Positions 1 through 11,608 of a DNA stretch of 62,722 nt are shown piece after piece; positions within the stretch are counted from its first letter, which is position 1; each line of letters opens with the position of its first letter. The stretch comes from Seminavis robusta (taxonomy: Eukaryota; Bacillariophyta; Bacillariophyceae; Naviculales; Naviculaceae), in contig CAICTM010000507.1 in the NCBI GenBank assembly GCA_903772945.1, forward strand, positions 1 to 62,722, read 5' to 3'. The position numbers were made by a program, and so were the translations under genes. The notes beneath the pieces are model-generated. The model did no database searches. It saw only the letters and a program-made list of their open reading frames with translations, and was not told where the DNA came from.

Positions 1-624
1 TTGGGAGCCTACACGCTTCCGAGGTTGCGGCGGCTGGAGATGGTTCGTAAGGGTTCGAAGGCGGATTCTCATCGGGAATGTTTTCTTTCTTTGTGTTTGT
101 TGTTTCGATGTGTGGTCAGTCACTAGAAAATGGGATCGAAGTAAGCGGTATTGAGCCGTCCCTTAACTCTAAACATTTAATTCCATTATCCCAATAAGAT
201 GCGAGAGGGTGTCGACATTAGGGATTTACACCAGGTTTACGAAAGTGATTAATGAGCTGCCGCCACTCCGTAGAATTCCTACCGGGGCCTACCTGTAAAA
301 CTCATAATTCACCTAAAACTAGTAGTCTACTCCATCATTCATTCACTTGCCCGACGGTGTGCAACGGCTTTGCGCCCAAATTTTGTAAAGATCGCAAGAG
401 GAGAGCTGGTGCGGAGCAACCACGACTAAAAATCTTTTGGACTTAAAATTTTACTGTATAGGGGGGCAAACAAACAGATGACCCTGAAGTACTAGTAGAG
501 GGGGGTTCAAGGCGACAATGGCGACAATAGAAGATGAGAGTCTTCGATCAAGGTCTTCCGTAGGTAGTAATTGACATTGGCTAAACTTCTCTCTCCACAG
601 TAACCAACCAACTGCTTATACCGT
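1..624. other. Left-edge non-coding stretch and 5' flank
   Basis: No convincing gene. A plus-strand frame is open from base 1 to a TAG near base 126 and could be the last codons of a gene that starts outside the window, but it is too short to judge. The rest is the 5' flank of the ATPase gene. A CTCTCTCCACAG sequence ends about 25 bases before that ATG and could be a splice acceptor of a 5' UTR intron (inference). Confidence 0.4.
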
Positions 625-3600
625 ATGGAGTTCGAGTGGCCTCTCTACAAGATCGCAGACCCCCACGAAGAAAACGATGTTCTGCTAAAGAGCCAAAATG
701 ATGAGAGTGGTCCCAATATTCGATTTCGAAATCTCTTGGAATCTCGTTGTGAGGAATATGCGTCCAAGTCAAAGATGGAACAGCCGCTCATGGCGGTGGA
801 AATCTTGAAGGAGTGGAGATTGTTACAGCCGCCTGGTCGGTTTTTGATTGTAGAAGAAGGTACTTCCCAGACGCTTCCTCTCTGGAAAGACGTGGGAGAC
901 AAGCAAGCACGGACTTTCATCAGCAAGACACTCAAGCAAATGGTCAAACAACGTGCTGCTGTAGCAGCGACAGACAAGGAGGCTCAAAGACGACGACAAC
1001 AAGAACAACAACGAGATGCAGAAGCAGTGAATGGAGCAACAACCGTTCCGAAAAGAATAGAGACTACTACTACTCCAATTTCGGCAAATGACCAGGACCA
1101 TTCCAACAGTACTGGTACAGATGATGATGATGATTGGTGGGATCAGGTTTCCTCCTCCAAACGGCTGAAATTATACGATCGCGAGGTACAGTCTCATGCC
1201 TTGCTAGAAGCGTATCAACGAAGAACGGCCCATCCCGATCCTCCGCCAGAATTAGTCTTGATTACAGGACCCTCTGGTACGGGCAAGACCAGTTTGGCCA
1301 AGCAAGTGCTGGAGGATCATGTTGTGACTTTGCAGCAAGGATTCTTTTTAGTGGGGAAATTTGATCAGTATCGCAACAAGGCGCAACCCTTTTCGGCATT
1401 TATGAGTGCCATTGAACAATTCACTCAGAGTGTGCGTGCCAAAGGAACCGAATTTTGCCAACAAGTCAAGAGTACCATTCTGCAATCTGCTGTTGTGGCA
1501 TCTCATATCCATCTACTGGTAGATGCCATGCCTTGTTTGGGAGAGATTTTGGGAACGGAGGGTGAGGCATCCTCCTCGGACGATGACTCCTCGACCAATA
1601 AGGGAATGATCATGGTGGAAAACAACCGCAAGCTTTTCACGGCGGCGTTCAAGGGACTCATGCAAGCGGTGATCCGGCCTCAACATCCCATTGTCTTGCT
1701 ATTGGATGATTTGCAGTGGGCCGACGAGGGATCCTTGGATTTGCTCACTGCCATTGCCTCTCCTTCGTTTGGTGATAGTCAGGGGCTCGTCATTGTGGGA
1801 ACTTGCCGAGGCAATGAAGTGGGTTTGCACGATCCCCTGTCGATCGTCTTGCGCAATCTCGAAGAAAACAATACACGCCTCACCGATATTCAAGTCTCCA
1901 ATTTGACCGTGGATACCGTTTCACAAATGCTGGTGGATTTGGGAATGCCCCCCACTCAATCTACGTCGTTGGCCAGAATTGTCCATCTGCAAACCAAGGG
2001 AAATGCCTTTTTTGCCTCTCAGTACATCCAACGCGTCTATGAAGATGGATTGATGAAGCGAGAGGTCTCCATCAGCGGTGATCAGAAGCATTTTTTGAAC
2101 TGGAACGAGGAAGATCTGAGTGTGTCTACTAGTGATGGAGAACGGTCTAGCACGGACGACACTAGTACCAATGACAATCGCATCGTGAGATTACTTGCCA
2201 AAAAGATGAAGCAGCTGCCACAGGACGTACAAGAAGTGCTCAAGGTGGCCTCGTGTCTCGGAAATGAGCTCCACGAAAGTGTGTTGTGCCATGCTGGAGC
2301 TGTGGCATCCTCCACGGTTTTGTTGGGATTGAGTGTCGCGGAAGAACGAAACATGATTGTATACGACTTTGATCGTTGCGCCGGAAAGTTTCCCCACGAT
2401 CGATTCCAGGAAGCGGCCTTTTCGTTGATACCACCCGAGCAAAGAGTCCAGTATCAACTACAGCTGGGACGCAACCTTCGGCAGCATTTACCGGCTCGGG
2501 ATTTTGAGAAACACATGCTACTTGTAGCGAGTCTTTTGGCACAGGGAGGCGAATTGATTGAGGACGCAGATGAACGAGAAAAGATTGCGAGGCTGTGCTT
2601 GGCTGCTGCCAGAAGGGCTGCCAAAGCGTCTGCATTCTCGTCCGCAACAGAATACGTGGAATTGGGGATATCGTTTCTGGAGCGGCGTCATTGGAGGGAC
2701 CAATATGAGCTCAGCCTGCTCCTTTTCAATTCGGGTGCAGAGTTAGCCCATTGCAGTGGGGATCATGAGACTGTAGACCGGTTGACAGCACAAGTTTCAG
2801 AACATGCACGATCCTCTGAGGATCGCTTTCAGGCGGATATTTGTCGCATCATGTCATTGGATTCGAGAACTGATGTTGAATGCCTTCATATTTGTCTCTC
2901 CATTTTGGACGACTTGGGAGAAAGGGTTCCGCGGAGAGCGCCCATTGAGCTAGAGTTCAAGAAAACAGAACGAATGCTACGAGGGCGGACACCAGATCGC
3001 ATCCTAGCTCTTTCTCCGATGACGGACAGGAAAGCCTTGGCGGCAATGCAAGTCCTGCATCTGCTCTACCCCATTTGCCTTCTGCACAAGTTTGTAATGA
3101 CAAAAATATGCGCTTGTCGGTAAGCACTGTACCAACCTTGAAACTTCACATTTCGTCCATGGGAGGGAGGCTCATTCGATGCGTCGCGCCCTTACCCTTT
3201 GTAGCCTAGTCCGGCTGACGCTGGCGCATGGTCAAAGTGCGGCGAGTGAGTCATGAGGCCGTCTTAGTGTTTCTGCCTATGGTACCATTGCTCACACCGA
3301 ATCCTATTGTATGCTTCATTAGGTGGCCTCGGTTTTGCTTTCTATAGTGTGGTGCTCGTCCGACTAGGCAAATCTGATGAAGGAAGTGTCTTTGCAAGGA
3401 TGGCTCTTCAGATGACAGCCAGGGCGTTCAGGGCACGGACTACCTTTGTGGTATCAGCATACGTCAAACCCGAAACGGAGTCTATGCGAGCTTGTCTACA
3501 ACCATTGCAGTTTGCGTATCGTTTTGGCTTGAAAACAGGCGATGTTCACGTGAGAACAAGTGAAAAAGAATGACTGTCTCGTGCTAGTGCCACTATGAGT

Positions 3601-4465
3601 GCTGACTTTATCTCACGCTCTGCTCTTGTTCACCCTGTAGGCGTCAATGATTTCACTATTCTTTCATCACACGATGCGATTTTTCCTTGGAGATCCTCTC
3701 GACTCGGTCGTGGGTTCGTTGCTCCATCTTGAGAAGCTGTGCAAAGACTATGGGCAGATAGGAGTGATCATTTTCAGCGGCCCAGTGTTGCAAAGCTGCT
3801 ACAATTTGATGGGTCGATCGCCGGACCCGCTCTTGCTCAAGGGGGACGCCATGAACGAAGACGACTTTCGACACAGCGACTGGGATTTCAACCAAAGCAT
3901 GTACAGCTTGTCCCAATTCTTCAAACTCCACCTTGCTGTCTACCTGAACCAGTTTGAGTATGCCATTGAAGGTGGAGCCTTGTCGGCGAACGCGAGGCAA
4001 CAAGCCAAGCTGCTAGTGATACCGTTCACAGTCAAGCATCTGACTTTCTTGGAATGTGTCCTGGCAGAGTCGCCGTTCGCAGCGAAACGAAACAACAACC
4101 TGCTCGAAAGACGGCGAAGGAAAAGGCGTCTGAAGCGCCTTCAAGAGGCAGCCTTACTCTGTCCAGAGAACTATTCTCACAAACTATCCTTGGCAGAAGC
4201 GGAACAGGCTGTATCACGGGGCCAGTTTGATCTTGCGATTCAAAAGTACGAAAAGTCCATTCGACTCGCCGAAAGGGATGAGATACGGAGTGATCAAGGA
4301 TTGGCGTGTGAGCGAGCCGCAAGGATGTACTTGTCCATTGGGAAAAAGGCAGAAGCATCCAAATTTGTTGCCAAAGCCTTGGCCCACTATCAGGATTGGG
4401 GAGCCAAGGTCAAGGTGGACCAGATGACTGAGCTCGTGAAGAAGGAGGAGCTAGTTTTGCCATGA
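625..4465 (+). CDS. AAA+ ATPase with C-terminal TPR-like region (PknB/histidine-kinase-associated predicted ATPase family)
   Basis: A large signalling-type NTPase, probably cytosolic. I read four exons: 625-3119, 3166-3245, 3323-3549 and 3641-4465. All three introns are GT-AG and keep the frame, giving about 1,208 residues. The start is the ATG at 625. A Walker A motif (GPSGTGKTS) lies at about residues 214-222 and a Walker B segment (LLLDDLQWAD) at about 357-366; the spacing is typical of the AAA_16-type ATPases found in multi-kinase sensors. After about residue 600 the protein is helical and TPR-like, ending in repeats rich in Ala, Leu and Lys. Such ATPases are often fused to an N-terminal Ser/Thr kinase or a C-terminal histidine kinase; neither is visible here, so it may act with a separate partner. 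Exon 1 is certain. The two middle splice choices rest on frame and on resemblance to the family (LTLAHG block) and are inferred. Confidence 0.8.
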
Positions 4466-4762
4466 TGCAATGGTTCTCCAGCCCATTTCATTCTGCACTC
4501 CTCCAAAACGACAATTCAACAGGGTTATCCACTGCAGCTCCACGTAGTGCTGGCACTTTTGGGGAAAACCGATAGTTGATTATAATCGGAGTTGTCTACA
4601 TCGATTGCTCCGTCCCTGCAGGTGCTTCTCTAGCTATACCGGTACACTGCACGTGCCTGGCTCTCGTTCTCGATTTATTGACCTTGAATGCGTAAGAACT
4701 GCCTTTTGTGATGTCGTTGGGTATATTCTTGAGTGGAGTTTTTTTGATGACATGAATCAATA

Positions 4763-4778
4763 CTAGCTAGCTAGCTAG
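4763..4778. repeat. (CTAG)4 microsatellite
   Basis: Four perfect CTAG units between convergent genes. One of seven such short tracts in the window, all intergenic. Confidence 0.8.
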
Positions 4779-5001
4779 TCATATTGAACTGTTTTTAGCT
4801 CACGCCCCCAGCTAAAGTAGGTATCCATGTGCTGCTGGACTTCATGGTCGTCCAGTCTTTGATGTAGCCATTCCAAGAGTGTTTCAACCAACAAAATGAC
4901 CAGGATCAAAGTTGCCCTCCAATAGCTGATGAACAGCATTGACATAGTCATAAATGGCCTGTGGATTTAAAGTTGCAGCATGGATGAGGACTGCGCCGAT
5001 T

Positions 5002-5550
5002 TCAGTTGGAGACAAACGACCTTGGAATAGTCGAAAGAGCTTGTAATTCATAAGCGTCCCCGTCAAGAGCGTCCAGAAAAGCATTTAAGAACAGCCAAGG
5101 ATTGGGAGAGCTTACAGCAGCAAAGTCATCTTGACCATCAGTTTGGTCTGCAACAAACAATGCAGCGGACGACACCATCTCGAAAGAGCACGGGGTGTGG
5201 CAACGATGATGTCGATGCTTGTCGTCCCTTGAGCCCTTGCGAGAGGGTTGGTAGCCTTGTTTAGTGGTGATTTTGTAGATTGCCAGAAGCTTCCCTTTGT
5301 CAAGGACTGCAATCTGGGATTCTTCCACTCCATATTGGGGGCGCTGAACATTCAGAATGACAAACGACTTGGCTAAAATATCACTCATTTCCTGGATTTT
5401 TTTGGGCCGAAAGGGTCCTGCCGAATTGCTCTCTTTATGTTTTCCCTTTTTCCAGGCAGAGGCAAAGCGTTGAGGATTGTTGAGAAATTGACGAAAACAT
5501 ATGGTTTGGACCTGGGCTGCCATTGCACTCTTGCCACCTGCCAATGACAT
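5002..5550 (-). CDS. Hypothetical protein, parent copy of a local duplication, probably damaged
   Basis: I do not recognise the family. The 182-residue frame starts at the ATG at 5550. Its best conserved parts are a block ending in FLNNPQ (about residues 22-27), a beta-like core with GKLLAIYKI, and QDDFAAV near the C-terminus. All three recur in the degenerate copy at 9262-9725, which supports this reading frame as the ancestral one. Two flanking minus-strand frames also look coding: 5435-5725, starting at ATG 5725 with a hydrophobic F-box-like N-terminus (LVDDPLALLACMMVNKSLR), and 4884-5084, ending at a stop at 4884. Joining the three needs either small introns or frame repair; I found no clean splice pair, so the locus may be partly decayed. 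The whole locus then spans about 4884-5725. Confidence 0.5.
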   Translation of the reverse strand: MSLAGGKSAMAAQVQTICFRQFLNNPQRFASAWKKGKHKESNSAGPFRPKKIQEMSDILAKSFVILNVQRPQYGVEESQIAVLDKGKLLAIYKITTKQGYQPSRKGSRDDKHRHHRCHTPCSFEMVSSAALFVADQTDGQDDFAAVSSPNPWLFLNAFLDALDGDAYELQALSTIPRSFVSN

Positions 5551-5725
5551 GGGACGTCGGATTCATCAATTGTCCAGCTTTCTTTCGAAGACTCTTGTTC
5601 ACCATCATACAGGCCAGCAAAGCAAGTGGATCATCCACCAAATAAATACTCAAGGATGGAGCCCCAAAGAGGCATAGTCGACCAAGCAGGAGGATCGGCC
5701 ATGGTCTCGATGTCTCGATGGTCAA

Positions 5726-6733
5726 CAGCAGAGTTGCAAGGAGGGTCCTTTAGATTTGGGATGTGTCTTCACATTTTGAGGGCAATCGAGCGTGGAACGT
5801 GGAGCTGTTTTGGTGTTGTCCATGTGGCGTTAATTTTGGTCACCGCTGGGACATGGTGGTCAATAGTCTATTTAAATTTCCTGCCTCTTGCCAGTCATTT
5901 CAGAGTGCTTCCGTGAAATGACCATTCTATGGGTTCTTTCTTAGACTGAGAAAAGAACCAAGGCAAGGTCCTACTGTACACTGTGTATGTCCAATGAGTC
6001 GAGTCTAGAGTACAGTACGGTATGTGCAGTGGTACTCCGGATCCTTTACATGTATGTACATGTACAGCTGTACCGGACGGTATCTGTAGCGAATTTAAGA
6101 ATGGGACACCTTGCGAATGTGTGCTTGGAGCGTGAGCTGTTTTGTCTGCGGAAGCATGTACTGCCCCGATTCTCAGTTCAGCTGTCTTTCCACTTTCCAC
6201 CTCTTTCTTGTTCTTTTTGGGCCTGAGGCCAATACTCCGGATCTCGGAGAAACAAAGTCTTTACATAAAGCAGCTGATGTGTCGATCATGCCACTGCCCG
6301 CAGCTGTCTGGAGACACCAACGATTGGCAGAAGACAGCTGTCAATTGACCAAACAGCAAAGAACCAAAGAACCAGCTTCTTGAAGGCCTGATTCCATTCG
6401 ATTCCTTCGTTGACACCCCTCTTCTATCTGATGTGTCGCCAGTGCCGCCAGTGCCAAGTGGTCACTGGGAACCCGTAAAACTTGCACCTCGAGAGCTCCT
6501 CAACAGAGGCAACTCAAAGCTTTGGACACAACGACACAACCTCACTTTTGAGTGCTACTGGTAGCTAGCTAGCTAGCTACGATAGTGCTTGGTTAGTTGG
6601 TTGTTCGTTCACGACCTCAGTTGCTGCAACTTTTGCACTTTTTCGCTGCGCAGCCTCCACCCCCACACTTTGACACCAACCGTTGTTGAACTCTCAATCT
6701 TCACAAATCTCACAACACAACAATACAACAACA
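5726..6733. other. Intergenic region upstream of the histidine kinase
   Basis: About 1 kb with no supportable gene. It holds several overlapping short palindromes (for example ACATGTACATGT near 6048-6062) and a CTAG tract at 6562-6579. The last 100 bases are rich in CA and are probably the 5' UTR of the kinase gene. Confidence 0.5.
6562..6579. repeat. TAGC tetranucleotide microsatellite
   Basis: A perfect TAGC/CTAG tract of 18 bases about 155 bp upstream of the histidine kinase ATG. Confidence 0.8.
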
Positions 6734-9211
6734 ATGGGATATTACGGAGACCTCGTGAATGCGCTGTGCTACACAGCATTCCTGCCGGTGTACATGTACA
6801 TGTACCTTCAAGATCCTCAGGAAGGAGCTCTACACATCAACATTGCCTTTGCCTTGACGACGGTCTTTTCGTGGTGGGCGTACATGAAAGAATTTCCCAT
6901 GGCATCGACTCTGGCGTGTCTTTGCATGTCATTGTCCATTGCCGGCATGAATCTGTATCGATGGCCGCATTCGGACGAAGTGGTTGTCGTTCCCCAATTT
7001 CTGTGGTCGCTTCTGGTGGTCTCGGGCAACATTCCTTTGCCATTCTCGTACAAAATGGCCGGTGGCGCCGTCGCCTTGGCCAACGCCATTGTCGTGGCGT
7101 ACTGCACTCCCCTCCTCTCACTCTCGGAAACCTTACCGACACTACTCAGTGCTGCCGCTGTCTTTTTTGGATTTCACTACTACTCGGTCAAGAATGAAGA
7201 TCAGGATCTGATTGGCGCCCAGGGCGCCAGTCTCATACTCGCGGGAACATTTGCCTATCACGTCTGTCACGAAATTGTCAAAATGTACGCGTACGAAGGT
7301 TACGCCAAAGACGGAGGGTTTGCCATTTTAAAAGCCGCCTTTTTTGCCGTCGTGGGACTCTTTTCTTCGGATGCTTTTCGCAAGGAAATTGATTTGAATG
7401 AAACACTGGATGCACTGGTCAAAGTGCGCACCAAAGAAATCGTCAAACAATCCAAACAGTTGCAAATTGTCGAGCATGCACTACAGTCCAGTGAAACTGC
7501 CATGGCCATTACCGATCCCAATCGAAGACTGCTGTGGTCCAATGCGGCGTTAGAACGATTGACCATGCGGACGTCTTCGCAATTGCAAAATGTACAACTC
7601 GAAACTCTCTTGGGGACGTGTGATAGTTCGTCGTGGTTTCGGAAAGAAGCCACGCACAATGATATCGTCGTCAACGGGCAAGACATTACGGTAGAGATTT
7701 CTCCCATTCCAGCTGCTTGGGAAGACCAAACCACAACAACGACAAAAGCAACAACTACAAGTACGATCAAGAATAGAAAGAAGAAAACCAGCCCCGCCAC
7801 CAACAAGGAACAACAACCCTCAGCCGACCAAGAACAGTTTCAATTTCTGGTCGTCTTGAAAAATGTCACGGCCGATAAAGCACGACAGCGAGCCGAAAAG
7901 GTTGCCGTCCAGGAAGCCATGGCCGCCCAAGCCATGCAAGAATCCATGCAAACACTCAGTCACGAACTTCGAACGCCACTACAGGGAATCATGGGAATGA
8001 CCAGTATGATGTTGGAAGAGTCGCGGCTCACCGAATCCACCGCCGAGTCCTTGACGGTCGTCATGACATCGGCACGCTTGCTACTCACACTCATCAACAA
8101 TATGCTCGATGTGCGCAAATGCGACTGCGCCATGATGGATGAATTCGTTCTCAATCCGCTGCTCCTCGAGTCGGCACTGACATCGGCCATTGACTTTTGT
8201 CGACCGTTTGCCGGTATTTCCGGTGTCAATCTCACGTTGAAGCTCCAGGACGATCAATCGTTGTTGCGTGTGCTATCCAATGAATTGCGATTTCAACAAG
8301 TCATGATCAATCTTATATCGAATGCCATCAAGTATTCCCAAGCCGGCGCCAGTGTTACGGTTCATGTGGGTGTGTCCACCGTGCAACAGGCCGAGGAAAC
8401 GGCCAAGAATTCACTGACATCGGGGTCGCCCCAGGAAGAATTTGCTTCCATGCCGGTATCGCAACGAGAATCCATCAAAGTAACCATTGTCCACGTGAGT
8501 GATTCCGGGGCAGGCATACCGGAAGAACAACGCGGCAAAATGTTTGGCCGGTTTTCCCAGCTCAAAACATCTCCCACCAACATGATTGGAGGAAGCGAGG
8601 CGGGACAACCGTCGGGGACAGGGTTGGGATTGAATCTGTGTTTGAAATTTGTCAAGAAAATGAACGGGACCGTCTGGGTCAACAACAATCCAGACCGTGG
8701 GTCCACCTTTTCCTTTTATTTGCCCGTGGCACTCAACGATGTGGCATTGGCCACACCGCTCGATCATCTGCCCAAACAGCCCGTCAGTCCCAAATCGCAG
8801 GGTTCCTTTGATGAAACCATGTTCCAAGTGTTGGTCGTGGACGATACCATTATCAATCTGAAAGTTCTGGAACGAATGCTTCGCCGAGTGGGGGTTGGAA
8901 AAGTCAAAACGGCCAGTTCGGGAGAAAAGGCACTGGAACTTCTTGAGTCAGAAAACTTCAACCTGGTGTTTACCGACCTGCAGATGCCACATATGGATGG
9001 AATTGAGCTTACGCACGAAATCTTTGCCCGGTACAAAGAAAATACGAGGCCGATTGTGGTCGGCCTTACCGCGGAAGTGAGCGAATCGGCCGATCAAAAG
9101 TGCAGCGATGCTGGGATGATCGAGACCCTCCACAAGCCCATTACTGCCTCGCAAATGAAAGACTTTTTTGACCACTTGATGTCCCAGCCAATGCGCAAAC
9201 TGTTCAACTAA
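6734..9211 (+). CDS. Membrane-bound hybrid histidine kinase
   Basis: A single-exon gene of 825 residues starting at ATG 6734; the in-frame codons upstream lack an ATG. The N-terminus (about residues 1-225) is a bundle of hydrophobic segments, probably six or seven membrane helices, acting as the sensor module. A PAS-like region follows (about 250-385), interrupted by a low-complexity Thr/Lys insert. The HisKA dimerisation domain has the phospho-acceptor His in SHELRTPLQG (about H410). The ATPase domain has the N box (INLISNAIKYS), G1 (DSGAGIPEE) and G2 (GTGLGLNLCLK). A C-terminal receiver domain begins VLVVDDT and carries the phospho-acceptor Asp in TDLQMPHMDG (about D748) and the conserved Lys in HKPIT. 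All catalytic residues are present, so it should autophosphorylate and relay within the chain. The signal is unknown; no His-phosphotransfer or output partner gene lies nearby. Confidence 0.93.
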   Translation: MGYYGDLVNALCYTAFLPVYMYMYLQDPQEGALHINIAFALTTVFSWWAYMKEFPMASTLACLCMSLSIAGMNLYRWPHSDEVVVVPQFLWSLLVVSGNIPLPFSYKMAGGAVALANAIVVAYCTPLLSLSETLPTLLSAAAVFFGFHYYSVKNEDQDLIGAQGASLILAGTFAYHVCHEIVKMYAYEGYAKDGGFAILKAAFFAVVGLFSSDAFRKEIDLNETLDALVKVRTKEIVKQSKQLQIVEHALQSSETAMAITDPNRRLLWSNAALERLTMRTSSQLQNVQLETLLGTCDSSSWFRKEATHNDIVVNGQDITVEISPIPAAWEDQTTTTTKATTTSTIKNRKKKTSPATNKEQQPSADQEQFQFLVVLKNVTADKARQRAEKVAVQEAMAAQAMQESMQTLSHELRTPLQGIMGMTSMMLEESRLTESTAESLTVVMTSARLLLTLINNMLDVRKCDCAMMDEFVLNPLLLESALTSAIDFCRPFAGISGVNLTLKLQDDQSLLRVLSNELRFQQVMINLISNAIKYSQAGASVTVHVGVSTVQQAEETAKNSLTSGSPQEEFASMPVSQRESIKVTIVHVSDSGAGIPEEQRGKMFGRFSQLKTSPTNMIGGSEAGQPSGTGLGLNLCLKFVKKMNGTVWVNNNPDRGSTFSFYLPVALNDVALATPLDHLPKQPVSPKSQGSFDETMFQVLVVDDTIINLKVLERMLRRVGVGKVKTASSGEKALELLESENFNLVFTDLQMPHMDGIELTHEIFARYKENTRPIVVGLTAEVSESADQKCSDAGMIETLHKPITASQMKDFFDHLMSQPMRKLFN

Positions 9212-9261
9212 AGTGCTTGTCATTCGGTGAGGGCGCTTCCACATTCCCCTGAGTGAGAAGA

Positions 9262-9725
9262 GAGTCCCCGTCGTGATTGTTGAGAAAGCCTTTATAAAGA
9301 GGCAAGGATTGGGAGAGTTCACAGCAGCAAAGTCATCTTGACCATTCAGTTTGGTCTGAAACAAACAATGCTGCGATTACACCAGGTTGAATCGGCACGT
9401 GGTGTGGCAAGTATGATGTCGCTGCTTATCTTCCCTTGAGCGCCCCAAGAGGGTTGGAAGCTTTGTTTAGCGGTGATTTTGTAGATTGCCAAAAGCTTTC
9501 CTTCATCTGGGAATTCTTCCTCTCCATACTTGGGGCGCTGAACATGCATGCAGAATGACAAAGACTTGGCTAAAATTGCTCATTTCCTGAATGATTCGAT
9601 TCAATCTTTTGGGCCTAAAGGGTCCTGCAGAATTGCTCTCTTCGCGCTTTCCCTTTCTTCACGCAGAGTCAAACTCTTGAGGATTGTTGAGAAATTGTTG
9701 AAAATGCGGCATTGTTTGGACCTCG
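9262..9725 (-). pseudogene. Degenerate copy of the 5002-5550 gene
   Basis: This segment matches 5053-5517 along its length in the same orientation, with scattered substitutions and small indels. Read in the parent's frame it keeps the VQT, FLNNPQ, ESNSAGPFRPK and GKLLAIYKI blocks, but the Trp codon of the parent's SAW is TGA here, and the frame changes before the QDDFAAV block. It lies just past the stop codon of the histidine kinase on the opposite strand. The two copies flank that kinase, so a segmental or retro-duplication is possible. Which copy came first is inferred from the parent's longer open frame. Confidence 0.75.
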
Positions 9726-10377
9726 AGCTCTGGCACTGGGCATTTATCTCAAACCTCGCAGAGTTGGAGCTTACCAGCGTGGCTTGCAGCCATGGTGGTG
9801 AAAGTCTTGCCCGCTCACCTGCACATGGAGACAATAGGCTGCGTTCATGATTCCATTTGTGTCTCTATGCAAAAGATAATAGGAATGGCCAAGTAATGGC
9901 ACCACCGATAGCCACCAACCAAGAGTTACCCTATCCAATCATAAACCCACAAACTCTCTGCAGCTAGATAGCCAGCCTAACTGGGGGTAATCATTTCTTT
10001 TGTGGGCTGATGGCATGAGGAGTTGAACGTCCGACTTTTCGCTGTCGTATTATTAGCATTGGGACTGTAGGCTGTAAGGAAGTACATTGCAGCTCTGCCG
10101 TGTTATTTGACACGAACAATTCAAGTTGGCCTCGCTCTTTGCGATCCGATCCACTTCTCATCAGAATTCCGAGAATTGACACTTGCCTCCAACGAACCAA
10201 CACGACAAGAACGAAGCGGAATGATGGGCCAGCTGGTTCCGTGATGGCATCATTGTCAGACCAAATTCTGTTTCAGTTCCTCATCAGACCTCTGGACTTG
10301 CTTGACAGAAGCGAATCTACTTTGCCAAGCCTCAGGAGTAGCAACATAACAACAGCAGCAGCTTTTGAGTTAGAACC
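9726..10377. other. Intergenic region and BCKDHB promoter
   Basis: No gene recognised. A possible remnant of the duplicated gene's upstream exon continues to about 9800 (GTAAGC and CCCAG splice-like sites on the minus strand). The rest should include the promoter of the E1-beta gene. Confidence 0.4.
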
Positions 10378-11608
10378 ATGATGCTTTCTTCCTTGCGCAT
10401 TGCCGAACGCCGCCTGCCCATTCTGGGGCAGCAGGTGGTGAGGAGAGCATTTCATCAGACAGTCCAAAGGAATTCCGCTGGAGCAGCCGCCGCTACAGCA
10501 GATGAAACTCGAGAAATGAATTTGTTCACGGCCGTCAATCAAGCCATGGATATTGCGCTGGCAAGTGACCCTACGGCCATTATCTTTGGAGAAGACGTTG
10601 CTTTTGGTGGAGTCTTTCGTTGTACCCAGGGACTGGCGGAAAAGTACGGCAAGGACCGAGTCTTCAATACACCTCTCAGCGAAAATGGCATTGCTGGGTT
10701 TGCCATTGGGCATGCCAGTGTGGGCGGGACGGCCATTGGGGAAATCCAATTTGCAGATTACATGTGAGTATTTTATTGGCAAGAAAAGACAGCAAATGAT
10801 TTTTTTTTGTAGTGTTTTTCTCTGACTTTTGGCATTCCTTCTCTTCTGCAATATTTGTCCCGTGTTGTTTCTTTGCTTCAGTTTCCCTGCGTTTGATCAG
10901 ATTGTCAACGAAATGGCCAAATTTCGTTACCGGTCGGGGAATCAATGGAACTGTGGCAATGTCGTCTTGCGAGCACCCTGTGGTGCCGTCGGCCATGGTG
11001 GCCATTATCACAGTCAATCTCCCGAAGCCTACTTGGCGCACACACCCGGTTTGGTAGTCGTCATGCCACGATCCCCCAAAACAGCCAAAGGATTGCTCCT
11101 CTCATCGATTCGGTCACCCGATCCCGTTGTCTTTTTGGAACCCAAGGCACTGTACCGTACGGCAGTGGAACCCGTCCCCACGGGAGATTACGAATTGCCA
11201 CTCGGACAGGCCGAAGTGATGCGTTCCGGAAGCGATGTCACCATTGTAGGATGGGGTGGACATTTGAAAGTTCTCGAGGAAGCCTGCGATATGGCCCATG
11301 GATTGCATGGCATTTCCTGTGAACTGATTGATTTGCAAACGATTCTACCCTGGGATGTCGATACCGTCGTCGAGTCGGTCCAAAAGACGGGCAAATTGGT
11401 CGTGTCGCACGAAGCACCGCTGACGTGTGGATTTGGAGCCGAAGTGGTGGCGACGTTGCAAGAACACTGCTTTTTGAGTTTGGAAGCACCCATTCAACGC
11501 ATCTGTGGTTTGGATACACCCTTCCCGTTGGTGTTTGAAAAGTACTACATCCCCAATGCGCTCAAAAACTTGGATGCCATTACTAACGTCATGGATTATG
11601 GACGATAG
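10378..11608 (+). CDS. BCKDHB: Branched-chain 2-oxoacid dehydrogenase E1 component, beta subunit (mitochondrial)
   Basis: The beta half of the thiamine-diphosphate-dependent E1 enzyme that decarboxylates the 2-oxo acids of Val, Leu and Ile in the mitochondrial matrix; it works as an alpha2beta2 tetramer with E2 and E3. Two exons, 10378-10763 and 10882-11608, joined by a 118-bp GTGAGT...CAG intron that restores a smooth Ile-Phe-Pro junction; about 370 residues, close to the usual 370-390. The N-terminal 35 residues are rich in Arg, Ala and Ser without acids and fit a mitochondrial presequence. Family blocks visible are [44 protein letters not shown]-like and the [10 protein letters not shown] loop. 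The last two and the FRCT sequence favour the branched-chain enzyme over pyruvate dehydrogenase. No alpha subunit gene is in the window. Confidence 0.95.

Noticed and set aside
252..446. Short plus-strand ORF near the left edge
   Set aside because: No domain, no neighbour support, length within chance.
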